NCBI GenBank assembly: GCA_016946835.1
Contig: JACVTC010000012.1
Coordinates: forward strand, 1,507,501-1,571,500
Length of the DNA: 64,000 bases
Direction of reading: 5' to 3'
From: Neocallimastix lanati (nom. inval.)
Taxonomy: Eukaryota > Neocallimastigomycota > Neocallimastigomycetes > Neocallimastigales > Neocallimastigaceae
The number at the start of each line of letters is the position of its first letter. Position 1 is the first letter of the stretch. A program made the translations under genes and the position numbers. A model generated the notes under the pieces. That model did not search any database and was not told where the DNA came from. It worked only from the letters and a program-made list of their open reading frames with translations. Shown here piece by piece: positions 47,050-59,400 of the stretch.

Positions 47050-49580
47050 AAATTTTAATATTAAAAAAAAAATTAAATAAAATAATACATTTTTTCAATA
47101 TTCTATAAAATTTATATACTGCTATTATAAGAATAAAATTAATTCTTTAAATAGCAAATTATTTTTGAAAATTTAAATATTTCAATGTATTTTTTCTATT
47201 AATAATACATATTAATAAATATTTTGGAATTTTCATTATTTCTTAATTTAATATAATAATCTATTTTTTTTTTCTCTATTTTTCTTTTTTATATTTCATT
47301 TTTTTTATCGTTTTTATTTTTAATTCATATTTTTTGTTTAATAAATTAACTTATTTAATACCCTTCATCATCTTCTTAAGTAATGGACAGAATCCGAATA
47401 ATATAATACCAGATACGGCTCCCATAATTGCAAATACACTGAAGAACTTAGTAAGAGTATCAATTTCAAATCCTGCAATATTCTTAAATCCTTCTTGCTT
47501 ACTTGGCTTAAGTTGGGCTAACTTAGCTGAGAAAACGTTAGAAGCTGCATTACTCATGAACCAGACACCCATTAATAAGGATGATAAGTGAGCTGGAGAT
47601 AACTTATTAACCATTGAAAGACCAATTGGAGATAAGCAAAGTTCACCAATAGTGTGAATAACATAAAGACTAACTAACCACCAGTAGGAAACCTTATCAT
47701 TATCACCAACACCTTGAGTACCAATAGCAATTACAACGTAACCAACTGCTAATAAAATAAGACCAATAGCTTGCTTAGCTGGTGAGAATGGTTCAAGCTT
47801 ACGTTTACCTAATGCTTCCCAAAGCATGGCCGCAAGTGGTGCAAGAACAACAATAGCAATTGGATTAACTGATTGTAACCATGCAGTTGGGAATTCCCAA
47901 TCTATTCCGAAACCAATACGTCTGTCACATTGTTGGTCAGCAAATACTGTTAAGGAAGAACCAGCTTGTTCATAAGCTGCCCAGAAGAAAATAACGAAAA
48001 CTGCAATGATATAAATAACTCCAATACGACTCTTTTGTGTTCCATTAAGGTTTCTATCAGTAATGATAAATATTGGAAGTGCAATAGTACAAGCATAAAT
48101 AATAGCTGAAATATATTCATTGAAATCACTCCATCTAGCATTCTTCTTTCCATCCTTATCTTCTGCTAATAACCACATGTATAAAAATAATACAGCAATA
48201 CCAATAACAATACTACAAATAAGTCTAACTGGTGAATTCTTCTTTAATTCAGTAACTTCAGAATCTTCTACCTTAACTTCTTCTTCCTTTAAAGTCTTTT
48301 CAAGTAATTCAACTTGTTCCTTTTGTCTCTTTTTAACTTCATCCTTGTCTGGAGTAAGACCAACTTGTAAACCATCTGGAGTAACAAGTAATTTATTCTT
48401 TAAGAGACTAAAGATAATAATAGATAAAATCATACCAATACCAGCACAGAAGAAACCCCATTTATAACCACCTGGATTCAAATAACCATTTCTCTTTGGA
48501 ACAACGGTACTACAAACGAATGGTGCAATAAAAGCACCTAAGTTAATACCCATATAAAAGATTGTGAAAGCAGAATCCTTACGAGAATCGGTAGCTTCAT
48601 ATAAATCACCTAACATAGTTGAAATATTTGGCTTGAAGAATCCATTACCCATAATAAGAAAGAAAAGACCACCATATAATAAAATATTTGATAAAGTATT
48701 GTTTACATTTGGATCAATAGTTTTTCCATCAGTAATAGATTGTTTAACAAATAAAGCAGATCCAAACATAAGGAATTGACCAATAGCCATAAGAACACCA
48801 CCAATAATAATAGATTTACGGTTACCCCAGTAACGATCAGATATCCAACCACCTAAAACTGGAGTTAAATATACTAAACCAGTATAAGTACCGTAAATAG
48901 AATAGGCAGTACTTTCACTACATAAAGCGGATACAAGATAAAGAACGAAAATACCTCTCATACCGTAGTAACTGAAACGTTCAGCCATTTCAGTAACGAA
49001 AAGAAGGTATAAACCTTTTGGATGTCCTTTTTTCTTTTCAACAACTTCACCCGATGTCATTTTTATTTTTTTAATTCAATAACAAACAAACTTAATTTAA
49101 TCTATTCCTTAATTTTTTTTAAAATTTTTATATTAATATGTATTATTTTATTTAATACTTTTTTTATTTTATTTTCTTAAATTAAAAAAATATTATATAT
49201 TATGAAAAAATAATAATAATAAATTTTAATATATTTTTTAATTTATATAGTTTTTTTTTTTATTATTAATATATATTATTTTATTTATTTATTTTTTTTT
49301 TTTTAAATTAAAAAATATTATTTTTTTTTGTTTATGAAATAAATTTTTTCAAGAAATTTTTTTTGCTTTTATAGTATTTTTTTTTTTATTATTTTTTTTA
49401 TTACTATTATTTTTACTATTATCTTAGTATTTATTATGTATTGAAAATAATAATAAATAAAACAAATAATAATAATAAATAAGATTAAATTTAAAAACAT
49501 TTTTAATTTATATTTAATTTAAGGGATATATTTTTTAATTTATATCTATTTTTTAAAAAAAGATAATTATCAAGGTTTCC
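47050..49580 (-). repeat. Inverted segmental duplication, left arm
   Basis: Sequence homologous to 59401-61765 in opposite orientation. It covers the transporter ORF plus roughly 500 bp on its 5' side (to GGAAACCTTGATAATTATC, minus strand, at 49580) and 300 bp on its 3' side. Non-coding flanks differ by scattered indels in A/T runs. Confidence 0.9.
47351..49060 (-). CDS. Proton-coupled oligopeptide transporter (POT/PTR2 family), copy 1
   Basis: A 569-aa intronless ORF. POT landmarks: the proton-coupling motif TEMAERFSYYG (E24-x2-E27-R28), GNGFFKPNIST (about 138-148) and the PTR signature FTIFYMGINLGAF (about 165-177). About 12-14 hydrophobic segments follow. A highly charged loop lies at about 230-290 (EVKKRQKEQVELLEKTLKEE) in the middle, making the protein longer than typical POTs. 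The C-terminal half (NPIAIVVLAPLAAMLWEALG, HTIGELCLSPIGLS) looks like bacterial DtpT-type members. The role is uptake of di- and tripeptides across the plasma membrane with protons. Lack of introns, richer codon use and bacterial-like sequence suggest horizontal acquisition, which is common in rumen fungi; this is inference without a tree. Confidence 0.96.
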   Translation of the reverse strand: MTSGEVVEKKKGHPKGLYLLFVTEMAERFSYYGMRGIFVLYLVSALCSESTAYSIYGTYTGLVYLTPVLGGWISDRYWGNRKSIIIGGVLMAIGQFLMFGSALFVKQSITDGKTIDPNVNNTLSNILLYGGLFFLIMGNGFFKPNISTMLGDLYEATDSRKDSAFTIFYMGINLGAFIAPFVCSTVVPKRNGYLNPGGYKWGFFCAGIGMILSIIIFSLLKNKLLVTPDGLQVGLTPDKDEVKKRQKEQVELLEKTLKEEEVKVEDSEVTELKKNSPVRLICSIVIGIAVLFLYMWLLAEDKDGKKNARWSDFNEYISAIIYACTIALPIFIITDRNLNGTQKSRIGVIYIIAVFVIFFWAAYEQAGSSLTVFADQQCDRRIGFGIDWEFPTAWLQSVNPIAIVVLAPLAAMLWEALGKRKLEPFSPAKQAIGLILLAVGYVVIAIGTQGVGDNDKVSYWWLVSLYVIHTIGELCLSPIGLSMVNKLSPAHLSSLLMGVWFMSNAASNVFSAKLAQLKPSKQEGFKNIAGFEIDTLTKFFSVFAIMGAVSGIILFGFCPLLKKMMKGIK

Positions 49581-50099
49581 AATAAAATTATTATTAATTT
49601 TGAGAAATAATTCATTTCAATATTTTTCTCAAACTTTCTTGCTTCACTTTTAAATTACTCATTAATAATTAGACAATATAGACTTATCTATTTTGATCTT
49701 ATCTCTATTTCTTAAAGCTTCTTTTGAATTATATATGATAAAAAAAAATTTTAATACTTTTCATAATTTTCATATTTATCATATTTATAATCATGTCATC
49801 ACCTTTTTTATATATAACCAAAAAAAAAAAAAGTGAATAAGAATTAAAATTGTAATTTTTAAAAATATCTAATAGTTTCATTAAAAAATTTTTTAATAGG
49901 AAGTAATTTAAATATTTCCAAATTATTTAAAAGATTGATAGAAAAAAAATGTATATATTTTTAATAATTAAAAGTTTTTTAATAATGAAGAGCTACATTT
50001 TCCGTAAAAATAAAGATATAAAATTGACATTTTTCTGCTCATACATATTACTTTTCTTTTCCTGCTACAGTAAAAATTCAAAAAGATCAAAAACATATC

Positions 50100-50139
<40 letters not shown>

Positions 50140-50470
50140 TTTTAATTCTAATACTTAACAGCTAATTATTCTTTCAACTTATCTTTACTAATTTAAATTA
50201 TTTTTTGAGAAATATCACTTTTTTGAATAATAATTAATTTTTTATTTATTTATTCAATTACATTTTTATTAACTATCTTATATTTAAAAGCAATATTTAT
50301 CCTAACCCATAAATTAAATTATATCTATTAAAATTTTAAATAGTTATAATAATAATAATAATCTAAACCTAATCCATTAAAATATTAAATTTTTTCTATG
50401 TTTATACATAAATAGACTTAATGATATTTAAAAATTTTTTTTTTGTTTATGAAATTTTTAAATAAATATT
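49581..50470. other. Spacer of the inverted duplication, no gene seen
   Basis: AT-rich. A (TTA)n run at 50103-50140 follows a short ORF (49949 on) with no family resemblance. Confidence 0.5.
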
Positions 50471-50481
50471 AAAAAAAAAGT

Positions 50482-50679
50482 TTATTTTGGGTTTCGAAAG
50501 TAAGGGACCTTTAACTTTTCCCATTCATGGATGACAACTCCTTGTGGGCTAATTAATAATAGTACAAAAATCGCTAATTCAAAATTTGTTAAAGTATTCC
50601 GAAAATTCCACATAATATAAAATTGAGAAATAAAATTTTCTCCAAGGTGATTGGAAAATATTATTAAAAAATTACACAT
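50482..50679 (-). CDS. Possible small ORF, 65 aa
   Basis: Reads MCNFLIIFSNHLGENFISQF then ELAIFVLLLISPQGVVIHEW to VPYFRNPK. Its base composition is less extreme than the surroundings and it is not a repeat translation. It could be a remnant or a single exon; the family is unrecognised. Confidence 0.25.
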   Translation of the reverse strand: MCNFLIIFSNHLGENFISQFYIMWNFRNTLTNFELAIFVLLLISPQGVVIHEWEKLKVPYFRNPK

Positions 50680-50778
50680 TTATATTTTAAATAATTAAAT
50701 TGATAATTTTTTATTTATTTATTTAGTATTTATCAAATAATATCTATTATTTTATATTGTTTTTTATTTACTAATAAT

Positions 50779-51502
<724 letters not shown>

Positions 51503-51944
51503 CAATATTCCACTATTGTTGCTATCATTTTTATTAATTTTTATTTTAAATACAATATAAATATATAAATATATTATTTTTTATTGTAATTTTTACTTTA
51601 TATATTCATTATTATATTTATATTTTACTTTTTGTTTATTTTACTTTGAAAAAAAAATATTAATAATTATAAATAAAATATATATAAATATATATATATA
51701 TAATTGTGAATAAAAATGTATTATTTTTTTTTAAGAATTATAAATAAATGACTTTAACATTTATTAATATTCATCAAATTAATAATGAATATTAATTTTC
51801 ATAAAATATACATTTATTAATATTTATCAAATTAATGATAAATATTTTTAATTTTCATATATTTTTAATCAAAATTATTGTATATATATATATTTATATA
51901 TATTTTATTTATAATGATTAATATTTTTTTTTATAATATGATGA

Positions 51945-52023
51945 TTATAGAGTTCAGTACTAATAAATGTTTAAATAATTTGTTTCCTTCATCCTTTACT
52001 TTTTTAGCTAATTCTTTACGTTC
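51945..52023 (-). pseudogene. TPR-protein exon fragment
   Basis: After an acceptor ACTATAG, the minus strand encodes ERKELAKKVKDEGNKLFKHL and stops a few codons later. KxKDEGNxLFK is the start of the first TPR helix in co-chaperones such as TTC4/Cns1 and STI1, but the rest of the repeat is missing. A possible preceding piece (SDEKNLK, 52220-52200) lies upstream. Confidence 0.35.
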
Positions 52024-55000
52024 CTATAGTTTAATATATATTTAAAATATTGTAATTAAATATACATATATAATTTGTTAATATTATTATAATTAAATTA
52101 TTTGAATTATATTTAAAAATTTTATATAAATAAATATATATATAATATACTGTATAAATATATGAATATTTATTTATTATTAAATATTTTAAGAATAAAC
52201 TTTAAATTCTTCTCATCACTTAAATGAAATTTATAAATATTTCTTTAAAGAGATAAATTAAAAAAAATAAAAAAAAAAAAATTAATAAAAAAATTTTTTT
52301 GTTAGTGTTAATATAATTAAATATAATGTATAATTATTTAATTATAACTTATATATTTAACATAAACATTAAAATCAATATTTATAAATTTTTGTATATA
52401 CTTTATCATTTATTTCTCTTTTAAATTTTAAATTTTATTTTATTTCAGTTTTATGATAATTTTGTGATAGTTATTTTACATTATCTTTTACATATATTAT
52501 TAAAATTAAGAATATAGTATGAATATATGATATATAAATAAATAGGCTAATATTATAAATAATATATTGTTTTTATATTACGTTATAAATTAACTTGATT
52601 CTTAATTTTAATTAGGAGAAAATTTATTATTTTTTTATGTACTAACATATTTTATATAATTAATGTTATTTAATTGTATAACATATTTTTATATGTTTAA
52701 TTATAATATTTTTTTTTTTTTTTTTAAAAATTGATTGCATAACCAAAGTAAAAAAAAAAAAAAAAAAAATTGTATTGAATTATAGTTATTTTTGTATATT
52801 TAATCATAATATTTTTTTTAAAAACTAATCCATATCATATATATAAATTATTTAAAATATTTAGTATTAGTAGTATTAATAAAATAATATTAAATATTAT
52901 AAATAAAATATATCAGTCTCCAAAAAAATAATGAATTTATTCTAAATATAAAAGTATTAAATAAAATTATGAAAAATAAATTAAAGCTATCTATATAAAA
53001 ATTATAAAAAATATTAATATAAAATATATGATAACATAGATTAATGATCTAAAATAAATTTATGTTTTTATTGTTAAATTCTTTTTATAATATTTTTTTT
53101 ATTATGTTTCATTATGTTATTATTAATATAATAAAAATTACATTCACATAAATACAAATTAATTAAAAATTATTAAAAATAAAGGTTTTTATTTCATTTC
53201 TTTATATTATAATTTATGTTTTTTACACTTATTATTAATACATGAATTTCATTAATAATTATGATTTTTATTTTCATTTTATATGTAATATTTTGATCTA
53301 TTTAATTATTATATATATAATATATATCAATATATTATATATATAATTATTTAATTTATAAATACAAAATAATAAAAAAAAAAAAATTTAAATAGGTTTT
53401 ATAATAAACTGTAATATTGAAAATATATAATAAACAAATATTTATAGTAATTTAATTTATAATTGAACAATAAAAAAATAATATAAATATATTATAATTT
53501 AATTTATGGTAAAATTATATATTTAGTTTTAATACTAATAAAAATAAATATTATTAATATATATGTCAAAACAACCGTATATTTAAGTTTTCCTTTTTTT
53601 TTTTTTTTTTTTTGTAATTATATTAAAATGATAAATATAATAATCAGAGTTTTTTTACGGAAAATATTTAGAACTATAATAATAATAAATTATATGTAGA
53701 AATATAATAGTAAAGGAAATAATTAAATTAAAAAAGAGTGGGTAACAAATTAATTTCATAGAATGAAGGTCAAACAATTATAATTATTATTTAATATAAT
53801 ATATAAATAAGATTTTATTTTAATTGATAAAAGCGAAACTAAATTTATTAATAAATAATTTATTATGTAATAATAATTAATTCATATATTTATTATTATT
53901 AGTATTATTATTTTATTTTATTTTTTAATATTTTGCCTTGTTTTCCATTATTAATATTATTCTTTTAAGTATTCATAAAAAAAATAAAATAAAATAAAAT
54001 GATTATATTTAAAAATATAATTTATATTATTGTACAGTATATATATTAAAAATATTAATTTATTAATTACTAATAAAGTTAACAATCATACCACAAATTA
54101 TAACTAATAAATTAAATATGAAATTATTCAATTTTCATATCTATTTTATAACTAGTTATAATAATTATATTTCCAATAAAGAAAAAAGAAAAAACTTTAA
54201 ATATTTTTTTTTTTTGTTAAAGTATAGTTATTTGATATTTTATTTTATTTCAGGTAATTTATTTTTTTTATGCTAATTGAAAACTGAAGGTACTAATAAT
54301 ATTTTAATTGATAAAAATATGTATATATATTAGTATTTTTTCTATTTTTTTTTTTTAAATTCTTATATTAAATAGAAAGTTATATTGTTTAAAAATAATA
54401 TAAAATAAATATTATAAACAAATTTGATGATAATATTATACTTTATCAACTAATATTACAAATAGGTTTATTAATATTTTTTTTCAGAAAAATTTTTTTC
54501 AAATATAAATAACTATATATTATGCTATTATTAATTTTTATCTTATCATTTTTTAACAGAAAAAAATTTTTTTTGTATATATAAATTTATTTGCCAAAAA
54601 AATACAAAACCATATTACTATTGTTTAATTATACATTAAAGGCAAATATAATATTGTATATTTTAATTTAATATATTAAACTTTAATATGAAAAAAAATT
54701 TTTATATCTTCCTTATATATTTAAAAATACTTATTTTAAATTTACTTTATTAAAATCTTATTATTATTTAAAAAAAAAGGGGTAAAATATTTTGTGGCTT
54801 TTTATTATTATTGTTTGTTATTTTTTTTTTTTTACCTTTTTTATAAAAATTATATGGCTTTTTTTTTTTTCTGAACAATTCAAAAAAAATTTTTTTATTT
54901 ATATTTTTATTAAGTTACTATCTAAATTAATAATAAATAAAGTTTATAATTATTGATTATTCTTTTTTTATTTTATTTTATTTTTTTTTTATTTTATTTT

Positions 55001-57830
55001 TTTTTTGAGTTGTATAAAGATAAATTATCAATATTGATTAAAATATACTATTGTTCAATTTTTTTTTAATGTATTTCCTTTAACCATAAGCAACAACAAA
55101 TAATTAAATTAGTAATATTGCTTTAAATATAAAAGTTTTGAAGAAGATATATTTAATATAAAGGTTATATTCAAATGTTATTTGCCTTTTATGAAATGAA
55201 TTATTTATTTTAGTTTTATAATTAAGTTTTATGAGTAATGAAAGATCAAAATATTTAATAAATCAAACATATTAATTTTTAATGATACTAATATATTAAT
55301 AATATACATTATTTTATATACTTTAATTAATAATTATAATTGTTACATATAATAATTTTTAAGTATATTATTATTATATGAAAAAAATAATATAAAATAT
55401 AATATTTATAAAAATATTTTAATAAAATAATTTGCACATGTTGTTATATAATTTTAAAAACGGTAAAATAATGTTATTAAAATTATAGTATAAAATTAAT
55501 ATAATTTAATATAATTTGGAATAATTTAGTATTTATATTTATTTATATTTTATTAATAGAAAGTAAATATTTATAAAAACAATATTAAAAAAAAAAAAAA
55601 GAAATTTATCCAAAATTAATTTATATAAAATATTATTCTCCCGTAAATGATAAATAAACTATATATAAATTAATTTTTTAATATGGCTTAACCTTTTTAT
55701 TCTATTAAATATATTATTTTTTTAAAAAATTTCATGTGTAATAACTATATAAAATAAAAAAAATTTATAAATATATAATATATAAATTAAATTTAAATAA
55801 TTAATTTAAAATATAATATATTATATAAATTTATTATATAATATATATTTTTTAATTTTAAATTTTTTAATATTAAATTTTTTATGGTATTTTTTTTTTT
55901 TTTTAATTTACATTAATTAAAATGAAGGGCAAATTATAAAAAAAAATTAATCATTCATATGAAATTTATTTTTTAAAAATGAAAAAAAAAAAAAAGAAAA
56001 AAAAAAAAAAAAAAAAAAAATGGAAATTAATAAATAAAAAATAGAAAATATTTAATAACAAATAGCAATTACTTTATAAAAAAAAGCAAATATTAACTAA
56101 AAAAAAGCAAATATTAAAATAAAAATAGCAAAAAATAAAATAATAATAGAAAAAATTTGACTTATAGTATAAAAAAATATAAAAGACATAAAAATAAAGA
56201 AGCATAAAAAAAAAAAAAAAGTATATATAGATAGAAAAAAGATGTTGTTTTTAATTACTTAAATCAGCTTTGTTATTCATTTTAAATATAAATAATAAAA
56301 AATGATTATAAAATTTACAAAAAGAAAATATAAATTATAAATTTACAAAAAAAAAAAAAAAAAAAAAAAGAACAATTAAAGGAAATGTGGGCTGAAAAAA
56401 AGATAATAAAAAAAATTTTTTTTTTTAAAAGAGAAATTTTTTTAAAAAAAAAGAACTTCAATGAATATGGAATTTGATAAAAAAAAATAATAATAAACTT
56501 CGACAAAGAAAGTGGATTAATGATTTATATTAGAATAGTTAAAAATTATTGAAAGTTGGTTACAAATCTTTGATAAACTTTGTTAAATTTTTTGATTTTT
56601 TTTTCTTTTTATGAATTATTAATCAATGATAAAATCTACGGTAAAGGAAATTATTATTTATTTAAATTTAAAACTAATATTAATTTCGATAGTATTATTG
56701 GATGATTATTTATTATAAGTTTCATTAATAAGGTTGATATAAAATATCCCATTTGCTTATATTATTAGTTATGGTTATTTAATAAATTTTAGAAACATTG
56801 ATTTTTTTTTTTTTAATAATTATAAAATATATCAAACTGATATTAAATACAAATTTTACTATTATTTTTGATGCGTTGAACATTATGGGTGTATATATAG
56901 AATATTTATTATTTTTTGTTTAATAAAAATTTTGTACATTATAAAAAATAACGTATAGAATTATACTTAAGGTAATTCTATACGTTAAAAAGTGTTGATT
57001 ATTGTTAATCTAAAATACGTATAAATTAAATAAATTTTTAAATATAGTATACACAGATATGATAAAATAAATTATTAAGAAAATATTTGAATTTGATAAA
57101 ATAAATTTTTAAAATAAAGATTTGATAAAACAAATTCAATTATATATTATCAATGTATTTACATAAGTATTTATTTGTTCATTATATTTTATATATTAAA
57201 ATATTAAATTTAAATAATTACTGTTTAATTTATTAAAATAATAAATTTAAATATTTACTGTTTATAAAGTGACATTTTCAATTAATACATTAATAGAAAA
57301 TATCATTTTTACTACTATTAATATTATTATCTTTTTTTTTATTCTTAAATTGAATAATATGAACAAGAAAGATTTAAAATTTATATTTATTTTTTTATCC
57401 ATTATTCTTTATATGATGTCTAGTTTCAATCTTAATAAATTTATCTTTTATTGATTTAAAAAATATAAATATATATAACAAATAATTAGTGGTATACTTT
57501 TTTTTTCACTATTAATCTATAGGATATTATTTTTTTCTAAATAAAAATAATAATAAAAAAATGAAAGATAAAAATTATTTAATATTAAATTAATTTTTTT
57601 GAAAGCATACTATAAATAATTATTTTTATTTAAATGTTTCTAAATTTAAACATTAATTAATATTTTATTTATAATTACACTTTTCAATATTTATATTTAT
57701 GTATTTAATAATTTTTATAATTAGATGATTTATTAATACATGTATTATTAAATCTTATTAATGAATACTTATAATTTAATATGAAGTGACATATAATAAA
57801 TGTATCTTAATATTTTTATTTAATAAAATA
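52024..57830. other. Long AT-rich spacer, no gene seen
   Basis: About 5.8 kb dominated by A/T runs and (TA)n. Perfect 14-bp inverted repeat at 56950-56963/56973-56986 (AACGTATAGAATTA). A-rich GCAAATATTAA repeats at 56080-56150. No ORF with ordinary composition was found. Confidence 0.5.
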
Positions 57831-57985
57831 AAATAATAAAATAATATAATAATAAAATAATATAATAATAAAATAATAAAATAATAAAATAAAATAAAAA
57901 TAAAATAAAATAATAATAAAATAATAATAAAATAATAATAAAATAATAATAAAATAATAATAAAATAAAAAATTATAAAATAAAA
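57826..57985. repeat. (AAAATAATAAT)n tandem repeat
   Basis: Alternating AATAAAATAAT units with two phase variants. Confidence 0.9.
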
Positions 57986-58630
57986 TAAAACATATTGAAT
58001 GAAATAAATTATTGTTAACTAATGATAATGATAGATTTTAAAGTTTAAAATATATAAAATTTCTATAAAACTTTATTATATATCATTATTTCAACATTAA
58101 TTAAAATGAATTTTAAATCATTTTATTTTAATATATCGTACAAAATATATTAATATTTTAAATTAATGTAAAGATTAAAAAAAAAAAAAAATAAAAATAT
58201 GTTAATATTAGTTCATTATTTATATAAATAAAATTAATATATCTAAAATAATAAAAAGATATATTATTATTTTTAATATTGAATGTGCTTTTTCTTTTAT
58301 CCTTTAATTAGTATAGAGTTTTATTTATTATATATATTATTCAAAGTTTAATTTTTAAGATACAAAAAAAAAAAAAAAAGTATTTTAGAATGATGCTATA
58401 TTTAAAAATTATAAAAAAGTGTATATATTTAATTTTTATTTTCAAAGTTCACAGTTTTATTTTATAATGATTATTATTTTAAATATATAATATAATAAAT
58501 TATAAAAAAAAAATAGTTTTATCAAAAAATGAATATTTTTTATTGTGGAGTTTATTGTATTTTTTAAAACTTCATTAAATTTTCTTTATAATCAATTTAT
58601 TTATTCCATCATATTATATAGTACATAATT

Positions 58631-58798
58631 TGTTAAATATATATTTTATTATTACTAATAATTAGTAATAATAAAAATATATATTTAGCAAAGTAAAAAT
58701 ATTTATATTTATATTTATAAAAAATTTAAACAATCCAATTTAAATAAATGTTTATATATATATTATAATATAAATATAAATATTTATTTAAATTGGAT
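58631..58798. repeat. Two adjacent long hairpins
   Basis: 58631-58690: TGTTAAATATATATTTTATT pairs with the 3' half through TAGTAATAATA with one-base differences. 58733-58749: ATCCAATTTAAATAAAT pairs perfectly with 58782-58798. They lie 43 bp apart. Confidence 0.85.
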
Positions 58799-59129
58799 AT
58801 TTTGTGTAACCATTACTATTATTTATTATTTTTATTTATAGAATGGTAAAGTTTTTGAAATTTGTTATTCTTCGAAATAGATAAAAAAAAAGTAAAAAAA
58901 AAAAAGTAAAAAAAAAAAGTAAAAAAAAATAAAACAAAAAATAAAATTACTCATTCATAGATTAAAAAATAAAGTATATTTCTTATCATTTTATTTTCAA
59001 CAATTTAAAATTTAAAAATTAAAAATATACTATATTATATTAAATAATATTTTAAGGAATAAAATATATTTAATATAGTAATATATAATAATATATTATT
59101 TAATAAATATATAATATATTTTATTTCTT

Positions 59130-59356
59130 ATTATTTTTATTATTACTCTTTGTAATTTGATGAATTATATTTTTTTATTTTATTAATATATATCAATATA
59201 TATTACAATAAAATATATAATATATTATTATATGTCGTAAATATTATTTTTATTATTACTATTTGTAATTTGATGAATTATATTTTTTTATTTTATTAAT
59301 ATATATCAATATATATTACAATATAATATATAATATATTATTATATGTCGTAAATA
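59130..59356. repeat. Tandem duplication with 113-bp period
   Basis: TGTAATTTGATGAATTATAT recurs at 59151 and 59264, and the units are nearly identical through TATTATATGTCGTAAATAT. It ends just before the right arm of the segmental duplication. Confidence 0.95.
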
Positions 59357-59400
59357 TAACTATATATATTAATATATATTTATATGAATATATTCAGACA

